DNA of 64,000 nucleotides, from positions 1 to 64,000 of the forward strand of contig RAYE01000008.1 of the NCBI GenBank assembly GCA_003612285.1. Direction: 5' to 3'. This DNA comes from a bacterium D16-51 (GTDB lineage: Bacteria; Bacillota; Clostridia; Lachnospirales; Lachnospiraceae). Numbering within the stretch: the first letter of the stretch is position 1; each line of letters begins with the position of its first letter. The translations under genes and the position numbers were made by a program. The notes beneath the pieces are model-generated. The model worked only from the letters and a program-made list of their open reading frames with translations. It ran no database searches and was not told the origin of the DNA. Positions 7,227-15,615 of this stretch are shown in pieces.

Positions 7227-9238
7227 AAAGAGGGTTATATTTTAAGCTGGCTTTTACAAATATCAGGAAAAATAAAAATGCATTTTTCCCCTTTCTATTG
7301 TCGGCAATTGCTATGGTGGCGATGTTTTATATGCTGTTGTCTATCGAACTCCAGTCAGACGGGCTATATTATGGCGCGTCATATATGAGCCAGATTCTGG
7401 GGTTTGGGGTCTGGATTGCAGGGATTATTTCTGTAATTATTATTTTTTATACGAATAGTTTCCTAATGAAGCAGCGAACACGGGAATTAGGGCTATACAA
7501 TGTGCTTGGTATGGAGAAGAAACATATTGCGAAGGTAATAACCTGGGAAATCGCGATTGTAGCAATTGGAGGGATTGCAGCGGGGCTTGTTTTGGGGATG
7601 ATTTTTTCAAAGCTGCTATTCTTGGTTTTAATCCGTATGGTTGGGCTGGAGCCAAAGTTTGCATTTCTTGTTTCGCCACAGGCTATTGCGGTTACATTGC
7701 TGGTATTTGGCGTAGTGTTTGCAGCGGCAGTTTTACAGAACCTTTTAAAGGCGGCAAGGTTAAAACCAGTTGATTTGATGCGGGAGGCCAATGCAGGGGA
7801 AAGAGAGCCAAAGGCGAAATGGTTACTTGCTTTCCTTGGCGTGGCGGCTTTGGGGATTGGGTATGAGATTGCCCTTACAACAGATAACCCGCTACAGGCG
7901 CTTGGGATGTTTTTTGTGGCGGTGATTCTGGTAATTATTGGGACATATTGCCTGTTTGTGGCAGGAAGCATTGTGCTGCTAAAGCTGTTAAAGAAAAATA
8001 AAAAGTTTTATTACCATAAAACCCATTTTGTTACAGTTTCCGGCATGATGTACCGTATGAGGCAGAATGCTATGGGACTTGCCAGTATATGTATCCTTGT
8101 GACAATGGTGATTGTTGTGCTGTCAACTACCGTTTCCCTTTATATTGGGATTGGAGATGAACAAAGGTACCGCTATCCGAAGGATGTAAGCATATTAATT
8201 TCCTGTAAAGAAGGGGAAAGCCAAAGAGCAGAAGAGACTGCAGGGCGGCTAAAAGAAGTTACAGAAGAACTTGCACGAAAAAAGGATGTAAGAATTAAAT
8301 CAGTGGAAACTTACTTTGATTATACACATATGTATTTCAGGGAAAAAGAGGGATGTTTTAAGTCATCAGAACTGGTGGATTATACAAGCTCCGATATACT
8401 TGCTTTTCAGATATTGCTGACAGAGGAGTATAATAAGATGACAAATAGCAGTTTAAAGCATAAAGGAGATACGCCGATTCTTCTTGTGGATGAAGAGACT
8501 GAGATAAGTGGCAGCAGTATTGAGCTGGATGGCGTCAGGATAGAGGTTCAAGGTGAAGGGATAGTAGACGAAAAATTTAGAGAAAGGCTATATCCACAGG
8601 CGGTTCTTCTGGTTTCTGATTATACGGAAATGGATGAAATCTGCCAAAAACTTAACAGCAGAATGAAGGGGGAGAAGGGGAAACAGAGGTTTGAAATCCA
8701 TGAAAATTATGGTTTTGATTTGGACGGGAAATGGGAGAGAAAAGAGGCCTATGGAAGGAAGGTGAAGAGATATTTAGAGAAGAAAGGCATTGAGGATATT
8801 TATTTGGTAGAGGATTATTATTCAACATGGCAGGAGTCCCTTGGGCTGTATGCGAGCGTATTGTTTATTGGAGTCTTTATTGGCCTTTTGTTTCTGGTTG
8901 CTACTGTGCTGATTATTTATTATAAGCAGATTAGCGAGGGATATGGAGACCAGCGAAATTTCCAGATTATGAGCAAGGTCGGCCTTGCAAATAAAGAAAT
9001 CAGCCATATTATTAACAGCCAAATACGGATGGTGTTCCTTTTACCAATTATAATGGCAGTGGTGCATATCTGCTGTGCTTTTCCAATCATCAAAAATATA
9101 ATGTCGATGCTGAATCTGACAAATGTTAAACTGTTTTTAGGGTGTACCGTGGGGACAGTCCTGGTATTCTTACTGATTTATATGCTGGTTTATAAAATCA
9201 CATCACGCGTATATTACCGGATTGTAGAAAAGCGGTAG
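7223..9238 (+). CDS. BceB-type ABC transporter permease (FtsX domain)
   Basis: A 671-residue membrane protein with the layout of BceB permeases: an N-terminal TM segment after KLAFTNIRKNKNAFFPFLLS, then two to five further TM helices with the FtsX motif (RTRELGLYNVLGMEKKHIAK). A large extracytoplasmic domain follows (about residues 310-540, the peptide-sensing region in this family), then three C-terminal TM helices. The start overlaps the ATPase stop, so both are co-translated. A BceRS sensor pair, which usually senses flux through the transporter, is missing here and presumably lies elsewhere. Confidence 0.92.
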   Translation: MKRGLYFKLAFTNIRKNKNAFFPFLLSAIAMVAMFYMLLSIELQSDGLYYGASYMSQILGFGVWIAGIISVIIIFYTNSFLMKQRTRELGLYNVLGMEKKHIAKVITWEIAIVAIGGIAAGLVLGMIFSKLLFLVLIRMVGLEPKFAFLVSPQAIAVTLLVFGVVFAAAVLQNLLKAARLKPVDLMREANAGEREPKAKWLLAFLGVAALGIGYEIALTTDNPLQALGMFFVAVILVIIGTYCLFVAGSIVLLKLLKKNKKFYYHKTHFVTVSGMMYRMRQNAMGLASICILVTMVIVVLSTTVSLYIGIGDEQRYRYPKDVSILISCKEGESQRAEETAGRLKEVTEELARKKDVRIKSVETYFDYTHMYFREKEGCFKSSELVDYTSSDILAFQILLTEEYNKMTNSSLKHKGDTPILLVDEETEISGSSIELDGVRIEVQGEGIVDEKFRERLYPQAVLLVSDYTEMDEICQKLNSRMKGEKGKQRFEIHENYGFDLDGKWERKEAYGRKVKRYLEKKGIEDIYLVEDYYSTWQESLGLYASVLFIGVFIGLLFLVATVLIIYYKQISEGYGDQRNFQIMSKVGLANKEISHIINSQIRMVFLLPIIMAVVHICCAFPIIKNIMSMLNLTNVKLFLGCTVGTVLVFLLIYMLVYKITSRVYYRIVEKR

Positions 9239-9681
9239 TTACTATTCACAGCCAATCGTAATATAGTTTAAGTAAACTGCAGGACAATTTAGCTCTTTTA
9301 GAATTGCTTTGCTTTTTAAGTTATCAGCAGATGCGCGCGCACGGACAACTGTCTGAACCGAAAACAACAGAGTTCCAGGATAGTTCGGAGCGGTACGCTC
9401 CCGCTCCGAACTATCCTGGAATCGTTGTTTTCGGTGAGTTTTGGGAGTAAGCGCGCTAATCAGAAGCTGAAAACAAAAAGCATTAGCAATTCTTAAGAGC
9501 GTAAGATTGCCCAGGAAGGAATGCCTTCTATAATTTTTGTCAGAATGTAAAAAAGACAAAACTTTCGCTTTTTACTGAAGTAATAAAACTGTCAGCTTCC
9601 CATACTGCACATTGCGGAAAGTGTACAGGGGAAGATATTTTTTTCTATTTACATTTCGCTGCGATTGGCTGTAAATAGTAA
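9239..9681. mobile_element. Complete 443-bp MITE-like palindromic element
   Basis: Bounded by 20-bp terminal inverted repeats with one mismatch: TTACTATTCACAGCCAATCG (9239-9258) and CGATTGGCTGTAAATAGTAA (9662-9681). The interior is a long imperfect palindrome centred near 9400: GATAGTTCGGAGCGG pairs with CCGCTCCGAACTATC, flanked by CCGAAAACAAC / GTTGTTTTCGG and outer arms around AATTGCTTTGC / GCATTAGCAATTC. It starts directly after the permease stop codon and carries no convincing gene. A second partial copy opens the window, so it is a dispersed family. Confidence 0.75.
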
Positions 9682-9818
9682 TAGGCGGTAATATATGTTC
9701 CAAATATTTCCTGGAATTTTAGCCTTGTTCCTGATACAATAGGGAGAACAAGTTAAATGGAAGAATGGCTGCTTACCGTAGTTTGGGCTGCCATGTGGTA
9801 AAGGGACTGGAGGCTAAA

Positions 9819-10772
9819 ATGAAAAAGGTAATGATTGTGGTGGATATGCAGGTAGATTTTGTGACAGGTTCTTTAGGGACTGGCGAAGCGCAGGCGATTG
9901 TGCCGAAGCTTTGCAAGAAGCTGCAAAAGGAACGGGAGCAGGGAACGAGGATTATATTTACAAAAGATACCCATGGGGAAGATTACCTGGAGACGCAGGA
10001 GGGGGGGAAGCTTCCGGTAAAACATTGTATACGGGGGACAGAAGGGTGGGAGCTGATTCCGGAACTTTCCGGGTTTACGGGGGAGGTTGTTGAGAAGCCG
10101 ACGTTTGGTTCTACAATTTTGCCAGGGCTTATAGGGGAAGAGGAAGTAATAGAACTGGTCGGGCTTTGTACAGATATTTGTGTGATCTCTAATGCATTGC
10201 TTCTGAAGGCTCATTTTCCGGAAAAAATAATCCAGGTTGATGCTTCCTGCTGTGCCGGGGTAACGCTGGAATCGCACCAGAATGCATTGGCGGCTATGAA
10301 GATGTGCCAGATCGATGTGTTGGAAGAAAACAGGGAAGAAACGGAGGCGGAAAAGATTACAGTGCAGACTTTTGGCAAATTTCAGGTGTTTGCAGGAGGC
10401 AGGCCGGTAAAGTTTGCCAGGCGCAAGTCGGAAGAGCTGTTTGCATTTTTGATTGACCGCAGGGGGGCAGGAGTATCAAATACCGAGATTGCATCGATTC
10501 TTTTTGAAGACAAGGAGTATAACCGTTCCGTTAAGAACCAGGTGCAGACGATTATCAGCCAGATGTTAAAAACATTCCGGGAATATGGGGTGGAAGATAT
10601 TATTGTAAGGCAGTGGAACAGCCTGGCGGTTGATACAAGTAAAGTAAAATGTGATTTTTATGATTTCTTGAAAAGTGAGGAAAATGATATGATGAATTTT
10701 TCAGGGGAATATATGTCGAATTATAGCTGGGCGGAATATACCACAGGTTTTCTGATTCAGCAAAAACTATAA
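9819..10772 (+). CDS. Nicotinamidase fused to an OmpR/SARP-type winged-helix domain
   Basis: Residues 1-170 form an isochorismatase-fold nicotinamidase: Asp9 (VVDMQVDF), Lys93 (VEKPTFGS) and Cys121 (GLCTDICV) make the catalytic triad, and D50-x-H52 (TKDTHG) plus H69 fit the metal site. It should hydrolyse nicotinamide to nicotinate and ammonia. Residues 180-317 resemble the DNA-binding winged helix of SARP/OmpR regulators (VQTFGKFQVFAGGRPVKFARRKSEELFAFLIDRRG, given in parts). Nicotinamidases are normally about 180-215 residues and stand-alone. ATG 9819 with TGGAGG (9808-9813) is preferred over upstream starts. The enzyme may control its own or NAD-related genes; that is inference. Confidence 0.85.
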   Translation: MKKVMIVVDMQVDFVTGSLGTGEAQAIVPKLCKKLQKEREQGTRIIFTKDTHGEDYLETQEGGKLPVKHCIRGTEGWELIPELSGFTGEVVEKPTFGSTILPGLIGEEEVIELVGLCTDICVISNALLLKAHFPEKIIQVDASCCAGVTLESHQNALAAMKMCQIDVLEENREETEAEKITVQTFGKFQVFAGGRPVKFARRKSEELFAFLIDRRGAGVSNTEIASILFEDKEYNRSVKNQVQTIISQMLKTFREYGVEDIIVRQWNSLAVDTSKVKCDFYDFLKSEENDMMNFSGEYMSNYSWAEYTTGFLIQQKL

Positions 10773-10946
10773 TATGGCGAAAATGGGAAATAAATGGGAG
10801 AAAGCTGGGGAGAGCCGTGTTTCCTAAGGAAAATTGAAGGTTCTAAATTTTTTCTTAAGAAAAAGTTGCAAAAATTAGAAAAAAATGTATCAAAATTGTA
10901 ACTTTTTGTTGTCCAATTGTTGTCCTTTTTGTGCTATACTGAATTT

Positions 10947-11040
10947 GTTATCAAGTTACTAATTGTAACAGTAACAAGATATACCCCTCAAACCCCTCTC
11001 CTCTTCAGAGTGATTTTCACTGTGAAGAGGAATTTTTTTT
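10947..11040 (+). ncRNA. Candidate C-rich small RNA
   Basis: An extended -10 (TGCTATACT, -10 hexamer 10935-10940) predicts a start near 10947. About 95 nt later a strong terminator ends the transcript. In between there is no plausible ORF; instead there is a small dyad (GTTAC-TAATT-GTAAC) and a single-stranded C-rich run (ACCCCTCAAACCCCTCTCC, 10983-11001 region) complementary to GGAGG/GAGGGG ribosome sites. This is the form of C-rich trans-acting sRNAs in Firmicutes. Expression is not shown. Confidence 0.5.
11000..11040 (+). terminator. Strong intrinsic terminator
   Basis: CCTCTTCAGAG (11000-11010) pairs with CTGTGAAGAGG (11020-11030), with inner AGTGA/TCACT pairs extending the stem and one mismatch. 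AATTTTTTTT follows. It ends the candidate small RNA and also insulates the pan promoter immediately downstream. Confidence 0.9.
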
Positions 11041-11046
11041 GCTCTA

Positions 11047-11075
11047 TTGCATAATCGTTTCTGTCATGCTATAAT
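11047..11075 (+). promoter_or_regulatory. Promoter of the pan-coaBC operon
   Basis: TTGCAT (11047-11052), a 17-bp spacer and TATAAT (11070-11075) with an extended TGC give a near-ideal sigma-A promoter. It leaves an untranslated leader of about 130 nt before panG. Confidence 0.75.
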
Positions 11076-11189
11076 TCATACAATTGTGCAATGGCTCTTT
11101 TACTGTTCTGGTGTAATACTAGGGGGTTACAGGGTTTTTGCAGGAAGATGAGCGGTATTCTGGAAGGAAACTGCATCAGATGATGATGG

Positions 11190-11214
11190 ATTACCACAGA
11201 AGCGAGGTGGTAAT
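11190..11214 (+). promoter_or_regulatory. Hairpin overlapping the panG ribosome binding site
   Basis: ATTACCAC (11190-11197) pairs perfectly with GTGGTAAT (11207-11214), directly abutting the TTG start at 11215. The Shine-Dalgarno GAGGTGG (11204-11210) lies partly in the loop and partly in the 3' arm. Folding would limit ribosome access, so translation of panG may be regulated or coupled. No known riboswitch is recognised in the leader. Confidence 0.5.
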
Positions 11215-12054
11215 TTGAAAATTGGAATTATAGGCGCAGGAAAGGTAGGCACGTCTTTAGGTGCGTATCTCTGCAAAAATAAGATTGCTGTGTCCGGCTA
11301 TTATAGCCGAACCTATGGACATGCCGTTTGTGCGGCAGATTTTACAGAAACGGCAGCATATCAGGATTTAAAAGCGATTGTAGAAGCAAGCGATACCCTG
11401 TTTATTACAACTCCTGATGGGGAGATTGCAAAGGTATGGGATTGCATTGCCCGTTACAATTTAGCGGGGAAGCTGGTATGTCATTTTAGTGGTTCGTTAT
11501 CATCGTATGTTTTTTCTGGAATAGATACAACTGGTGCATCTGGTTGTTCGATTCATCCAATGTTTGCATTCAGCGACAAATTTAAATCCTATGAAAAATT
11601 TTCTGCAGCCTGTCTTACAATGGAAGGGCAGGAGAGGGCATTACAGAGAATGCGCCTGCTTTTTGAAGAACTTGGCCATAAGGTATGTCTTATAAAGGTA
11701 GAAGATAAAATGAAATATCATGCAGCGGCAGCGCTTGCCAGTAATTACATGGTTGGGCTTTTTCAGGCCAGCCTTGGTCTGCTTTGTGAGTGTGGCTTTT
11801 CAGAGGCAGACGGGAGGCAGCTTTTAGGACCGCTTGTCAAAAACAATGTCAGGGCAATGTTAGAGCATCCGGCCGCGGAAGCGCTGACAGGCCCGGTAGA
11901 GCGAAACGATGCCGGGACAGTGCAGAGTCATTTAGAGGTATTGCAGGGGACGAATGCAGAAGTGATTTACAGGAGCATTGGGAAAGAATTGCTTGCTATT
12001 GCTAGGCAGAAGAATCCGGCCCAGGATTATTCTGTGCTTAGCCATCTTTTATAG
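11215..12054 (+). CDS. panG: PanG-type (DUF2520) ketopantoate reductase, probable
   Basis: A 279-residue Rossmann oxidoreductase: GIIGAGKVGTSLGAYL at residues 3-18 is the NAD(P)-binding loop, and the middle and C-terminal parts (CSIHPMFAFS, KYHAAAALASNYMVGL) are typical of the DUF2520 family. PanG of Francisella belongs to this family and replaces PanE in reducing ketopantoate to pantoate. Here it directly precedes panB, panC and panD and no panE is present, so the same role is strongly suggested. The start is TTG 11215 behind GAGGTGG, which is held in a small hairpin. Confidence 0.8.
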   Translation: MKIGIIGAGKVGTSLGAYLCKNKIAVSGYYSRTYGHAVCAADFTETAAYQDLKAIVEASDTLFITTPDGEIAKVWDCIARYNLAGKLVCHFSGSLSSYVFSGIDTTGASGCSIHPMFAFSDKFKSYEKFSAACLTMEGQERALQRMRLLFEELGHKVCLIKVEDKMKYHAAAALASNYMVGLFQASLGLLCECGFSEADGRQLLGPLVKNNVRAMLEHPAAEALTGPVERNDAGTVQSHLEVLQGTNAEVIYRSIGKELLAIARQKNPAQDYSVLSHLL

Positions 12055-12123
12055 AAACTGGTTGGGGCGGATTGTTATCCGTTTACTATTAAGCCGCATA
12101 AGGTGCGGCATGGAGGTCAATGT

Positions 12124-12951
12124 ATGAAAAAAACTGTGAGTACGTTTCAGAACGCAAAAGAAAACCATGAAAAAATTACAATGCTTACTGCATATGATTA
12201 TTCAACGGCAAAGCTGGTAGATGAGGCAGGGATTGATTCAATATTGGTGGGGGATTCCCTTGGCAATGTAATCCTTGGCTATGATGACACTTTATCGGTT
12301 ACTATGGAGGATATGATACATCATACTGCGGCGGTTGCAAGAGGGGCGAAAGAAGCTATGGTTGTGGCAGATATGCCGTTTATGTCCTACCAGGCGTCCA
12401 TTTATGATGCGGTGATCAATGCAGGACGGCTGGTAAAAGAAGGGCATGCAAATGCTGTGAAGCTGGAGGGCGGGAAAAGCGCCTGCCTGCAAATTAAAGC
12501 GATTACGGAAGTTGGGATTCCGGTTATGGCACATTTGGGGCTTACCCCGCAATCTATTAATGCATTTGGAGGCTTTAAGGTGCAGGGAAAGAGCGAGGAT
12601 GCGGCAAAGAAACTGCTGGACGATGCAATGGCTGTACAGGCGGCAGGGGCATTTGCGGTTGTCCTGGAATGTGTTCCGGAAAAGTTAGCAGCATTAATTA
12701 CTGAAAAACTTGATATTGCAACGATTGGGATTGGAGCAGGCAGGGAATGTGACGGGCAGGTTTTAGTATATCAGGATATGCTTGGCATGTTTAATGATTA
12801 TGTCCCTAAGTTTGTAAAGCAATTTGCGGGAGTCGGCGAGGTTATGAAGAAGGCGTTTTCTGACTATGCAAGAGAAGTCAGGGAAGGGACGTTCCCGGCA
12901 CAGGAGCACACTTATAAAATAGAGGATGAGATAATTGAAAAGCTTTATTAA
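12124..12951 (+). CDS. panB: 3-methyl-2-oxobutanoate hydroxymethyltransferase
   Basis: Transfers a hydroxymethyl group from 5,10-methylene-THF to ketoisovalerate, making ketopantoate, the first committed step to pantothenate. The 275-residue product shows the family landmarks: [18 protein letters not shown], the metal-binding LVGDSLG, VKLEGG, and [13 protein letters not shown] 12124 follows GGAGG (12112-12116); the upstream GTG is not used. A small hairpin GCCGCA-TAAGG-TGCGGC (12093-12109) lies just before the ribosome site. It is the second gene of the pan operon. Confidence 0.97.
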   Translation: MKKTVSTFQNAKENHEKITMLTAYDYSTAKLVDEAGIDSILVGDSLGNVILGYDDTLSVTMEDMIHHTAAVARGAKEAMVVADMPFMSYQASIYDAVINAGRLVKEGHANAVKLEGGKSACLQIKAITEVGIPVMAHLGLTPQSINAFGGFKVQGKSEDAAKKLLDDAMAVQAAGAFAVVLECVPEKLAALITEKLDIATIGIGAGRECDGQVLVYQDMLGMFNDYVPKFVKQFAGVGEVMKKAFSDYAREVREGTFPAQEHTYKIEDEIIEKLY

Positions 12952-13030
12952 TAGAAATTTCAAACATTGATTAATGCACATAGTCTCAGCAAAGCTGAGC
13001 CATTGAAAGCAGCGCAGAAATGAGGGAACC

Positions 13031-13882
13031 ATGAAAGTTTTAGAAAAAATTCAAGAAGTGAGAAATCAGGTGAAAGAATGGAGAAAACAGGGGCTTTCTG
13101 TTGGGTTGGTTCCAACTATGGGGTATCTCCATGAGGGACATAAAAGCTTGATTGACCGTGCCGCAGCGGAAAATGACAAGGTGGTTGTCAGTGTGTTTGT
13201 AAACCCGATGCAGTTTGGACCAAAGGAAGATTTAGCAAGTTATCCAAGGGATTTGGAACGGGATGCTGCAGTCTGTGAGGAGGCTGGGGCGGCGCTGGTT
13301 TTCCATCCGCAGCCAGAGGAAATGTACCATAAAGGTTTTTCTTCTTTTGTGGATATGAATACCCTGACAGGGGGGCTTTGTGGGAAGACAAGGCCAATCC
13401 ATTTCCGCGGCGTCTGTACTGTTGTATCAAAGCTGTTCCATATTGTAATGCCAGACAAGGCTTATTTTGGACAGAAGGATGCACAGCAGCTTGCCGTTAT
13501 CCGCCATATGGTGAATGATTTGGATTTCGGGATTGAAATTGTTGGATGCCCGATTATAAGGGAAGAGGACGGATTGGCGAAGAGTTCAAGGAATACTTAT
13601 TTAAATAAAGAAGAGAGAGAAGCCGCGCTGGTTTTAAATCAGTCTTTAAAAGAAGGCAGGGCGCTTATGGATGCAGGGGAAACGGATGCTGGAAAAATCC
13701 GGCAGGCAATTGTGGAAAAACTGGGATGTGAGCCTTTGGCAAAGATTGACTATGTTGAAGTGGTTGACTGGGATACCCTGGAACCAGTGGAAGAAGCAGC
13801 AGGGCCGGTATTGGTGGCAATAGCGGTCTATATTGGGAAGACCCGGCTGATTGATAATTTTATCCGGGAACAGGCGGAATAA
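13031..13882 (+). CDS. panC: Pantothenate synthetase
   Basis: Condenses pantoate and beta-alanine using ATP. The 283-residue protein has the nucleotidyl-transferase signatures in order: VPTMGYLHEGHKSL (residues 27-40), the pantoate site VNPMQFGPKEDL, GQKDAQQLAVI, and the KMSKS-like SSRNTYL. It follows panB after a 79-bp gap with AGGGAACC as ribosome site, so it is part of the same transcription unit. Confidence 0.97.
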   Translation: MKVLEKIQEVRNQVKEWRKQGLSVGLVPTMGYLHEGHKSLIDRAAAENDKVVVSVFVNPMQFGPKEDLASYPRDLERDAAVCEEAGAALVFHPQPEEMYHKGFSSFVDMNTLTGGLCGKTRPIHFRGVCTVVSKLFHIVMPDKAYFGQKDAQQLAVIRHMVNDLDFGIEIVGCPIIREEDGLAKSSRNTYLNKEEREAALVLNQSLKEGRALMDAGETDAGKIRQAIVEKLGCEPLAKIDYVEVVDWDTLEPVEEAAGPVLVAIAVYIGKTRLIDNFIREQAE

Positions 13883-13921
13883 GTAGTTTGTATGGCAGCC
13901 ATATAAAGCGAGGGAGAGAAT

Positions 13922-14332
13922 ATGACAGTAACAATGTTAAAAGGTAAGATTCACCGGGCAGTTGTGCAGCAGGCGGAGCTGGATTATGTAGGGAGTATTA
14001 CGGTAGACCCGGAGTTAATGGAAGCGGCGGGGATTTTTGAATACGAGAAGGTACAGATTGTAGATGTGGAAAATGGAAGCCGTTTTGAAACATATACAAT
14101 TGCAGGGGAGCCTGGAAGCGGCATGATTTGCCTGAATGGGGCGGCTGCACGTATGGTACAGGTGCAGGACCACATTATTATTATGGCATATTGCGAGATG
14201 GCGCCGGAAGAGGCAAAAACGCACAGGCCGTATGTTGTGTTCGTGGATGAAGAAAATAAAATAAACAGCGTGGCACGCTATGAGAAACATGGGCAGCTGT
14301 CAAAAGATATGAAGCAGGAAGGGAACAAGTAA
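13922..14332 (+). CDS. panD: Aspartate 1-decarboxylase proenzyme
   Basis: Makes beta-alanine from aspartate for PanC. The precursor self-cleaves at Gly24-Ser25 (DYVGSITVD), leaving a pyruvoyl group on the new N terminus. [19 protein letters not shown] is the family core. At 136 residues it is the usual length. GAGGGAGA just upstream is its ribosome site. It lies one base upstream of the coaBC start, so coupling is likely. Confidence 0.97.
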   Translation: MTVTMLKGKIHRAVVQQAELDYVGSITVDPELMEAAGIFEYEKVQIVDVENGSRFETYTIAGEPGSGMICLNGAAARMVQVQDHIIIMAYCEMAPEEAKTHRPYVVFVDEENKINSVARYEKHGQLSKDMKQEGNK

Positions 14333-14333
14333 C

Positions 14334-15530
14334 ATGTTAGAGGGCAGGACGGTAGTTTTAGCTGTTACAGGAAGCATTGCAGCGTATAAAATAGCAAACC
14401 TGGCAAGTATGCTGGTTAAGCGCAGGGCAGACGTCCAGGTTTTGATGACGCAGAATGCAACACAATTTATTAACCCAGTTACCTTTGAAACCCTGACAGG
14501 GCAAAAATGCCTGATTGATACTTTTGACAGGAATTTCCAATATAGCGTGGAACATGTTGCGTTGGCTAAAAAAGCAGATGTAGTGCTTGTTGCGCCGGCA
14601 TCTGCCAATGTGATTGGGAAAATTGCCAATGGGATTGCGGACGATATGCTGACTACAACAGTAATGGCATGTCCCTGCCCCAAAATAATCTCCCCGGCAA
14701 TGAATACAAATATGTATGAAAATCCAATAGTACAAGAGAACCTTGGGAAATTGAGGAGACATGGCTATACGGTAATTGAGCCGGAAGTTGGGCTTCTTGC
14801 ATGTAAAGATATTGGGGCTGGGAAGCTTCCTTCTGAGGAAGTGCTTTTGGATTATATAAATAGAGAAATCCGTTTTGAAAAGGATATGGCGGGAAAAAAG
14901 GTTTTAGTAACGGCAGGGCCTACGGTAGAAGCAATTGATCCGGTTCGTTTTATTTCTAATCACTCTTCTGGCAGGATGGGATATTCGCTGGCACGCGTTG
15001 CAATGGAACGCGGGGCTGATGTGACGCTTGTAACCGGTCCTGCGTCTATTCCTGTACCACGGTTTGTTAAGGCTGTGGAAATCCAGAGCGCCCAGGAGAT
15101 GTTTGAGGCCGTTACAGCGGTTTCAGATGGACAGGATATTATTATCAAAGCTGCCGCTGTTGCAGATTATACGCCGGTTTCTGTTGCCAGTGAGAAGATA
15201 AAAAAAGCGGACAGGGACATGGCAATTGAATTAAAAAGGACAAAAGACATATTAAAATACCTGGGAGAACATAAAAAAGAAAACCAGTTTCTTTGTGGTT
15301 TTTCAATGGAAACAGAAAACATGCTGGTAAATTCTAAAAAGAAGCTGGAAAGCAAAAACCTGGATATGGTAATTGCAAACAACCTAAAGGTAGAGGGCGC
15401 TGGTTTTGGAGTGGATACGAACGTAATCACAATTATTACAAGGGAACAGGATACAGAACTTCCATTAATGGGGAAAGAAGAGGCGGCGGCAGCTATTTTA
15501 GATGCCATAGTGGCGCGGCTGCGTGATTGA
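14334..15530 (+). CDS. coaBC: Bifunctional phosphopantothenoylcysteine decarboxylase / phosphopantothenate-cysteine ligase
   Basis: Joins cysteine to phosphopantothenate and decarboxylates the product to 4'-phosphopantetheine. The N-terminal flavin decarboxylase (CoaC) shows TGSIAAYK, catalytic His74 (SVEHVALA), PAMNTNM (121-127) and Cys157 (LLACKDIGAGKLP). The C-terminal ligase (CoaB, from about 185) has VTAGPTVEAIDPVRFISN and a late KKLESKNLDMVIANN. At 398 residues it is full length. Placement straight after panD links pantothenate synthesis to CoA assembly. Confidence 0.97.
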   Translation: MLEGRTVVLAVTGSIAAYKIANLASMLVKRRADVQVLMTQNATQFINPVTFETLTGQKCLIDTFDRNFQYSVEHVALAKKADVVLVAPASANVIGKIANGIADDMLTTTVMACPCPKIISPAMNTNMYENPIVQENLGKLRRHGYTVIEPEVGLLACKDIGAGKLPSEEVLLDYINREIRFEKDMAGKKVLVTAGPTVEAIDPVRFISNHSSGRMGYSLARVAMERGADVTLVTGPASIPVPRFVKAVEIQSAQEMFEAVTAVSDGQDIIIKAAAVADYTPVSVASEKIKKADRDMAIELKRTKDILKYLGEHKKENQFLCGFSMETENMLVNSKKKLESKNLDMVIANNLKVEGAGFGVDTNVITIITREQDTELPLMGKEEAAAAILDAIVARLRD

Positions 15531-15615
15531 CGGCGCAGGGTTATAATGTTAGAATAAAGGAAGCAGCAAAAAGTAGGTGTTGAGGACGCGCAAAAGCGCA
15601 GGATGGAGGTTGATT

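Noticed and set aside
9242-9559. 105-codon minus-strand frame inside the palindromic element
   Set aside because: Low-quality composition within a foldback repeat and no ribosome site; not a transposase.
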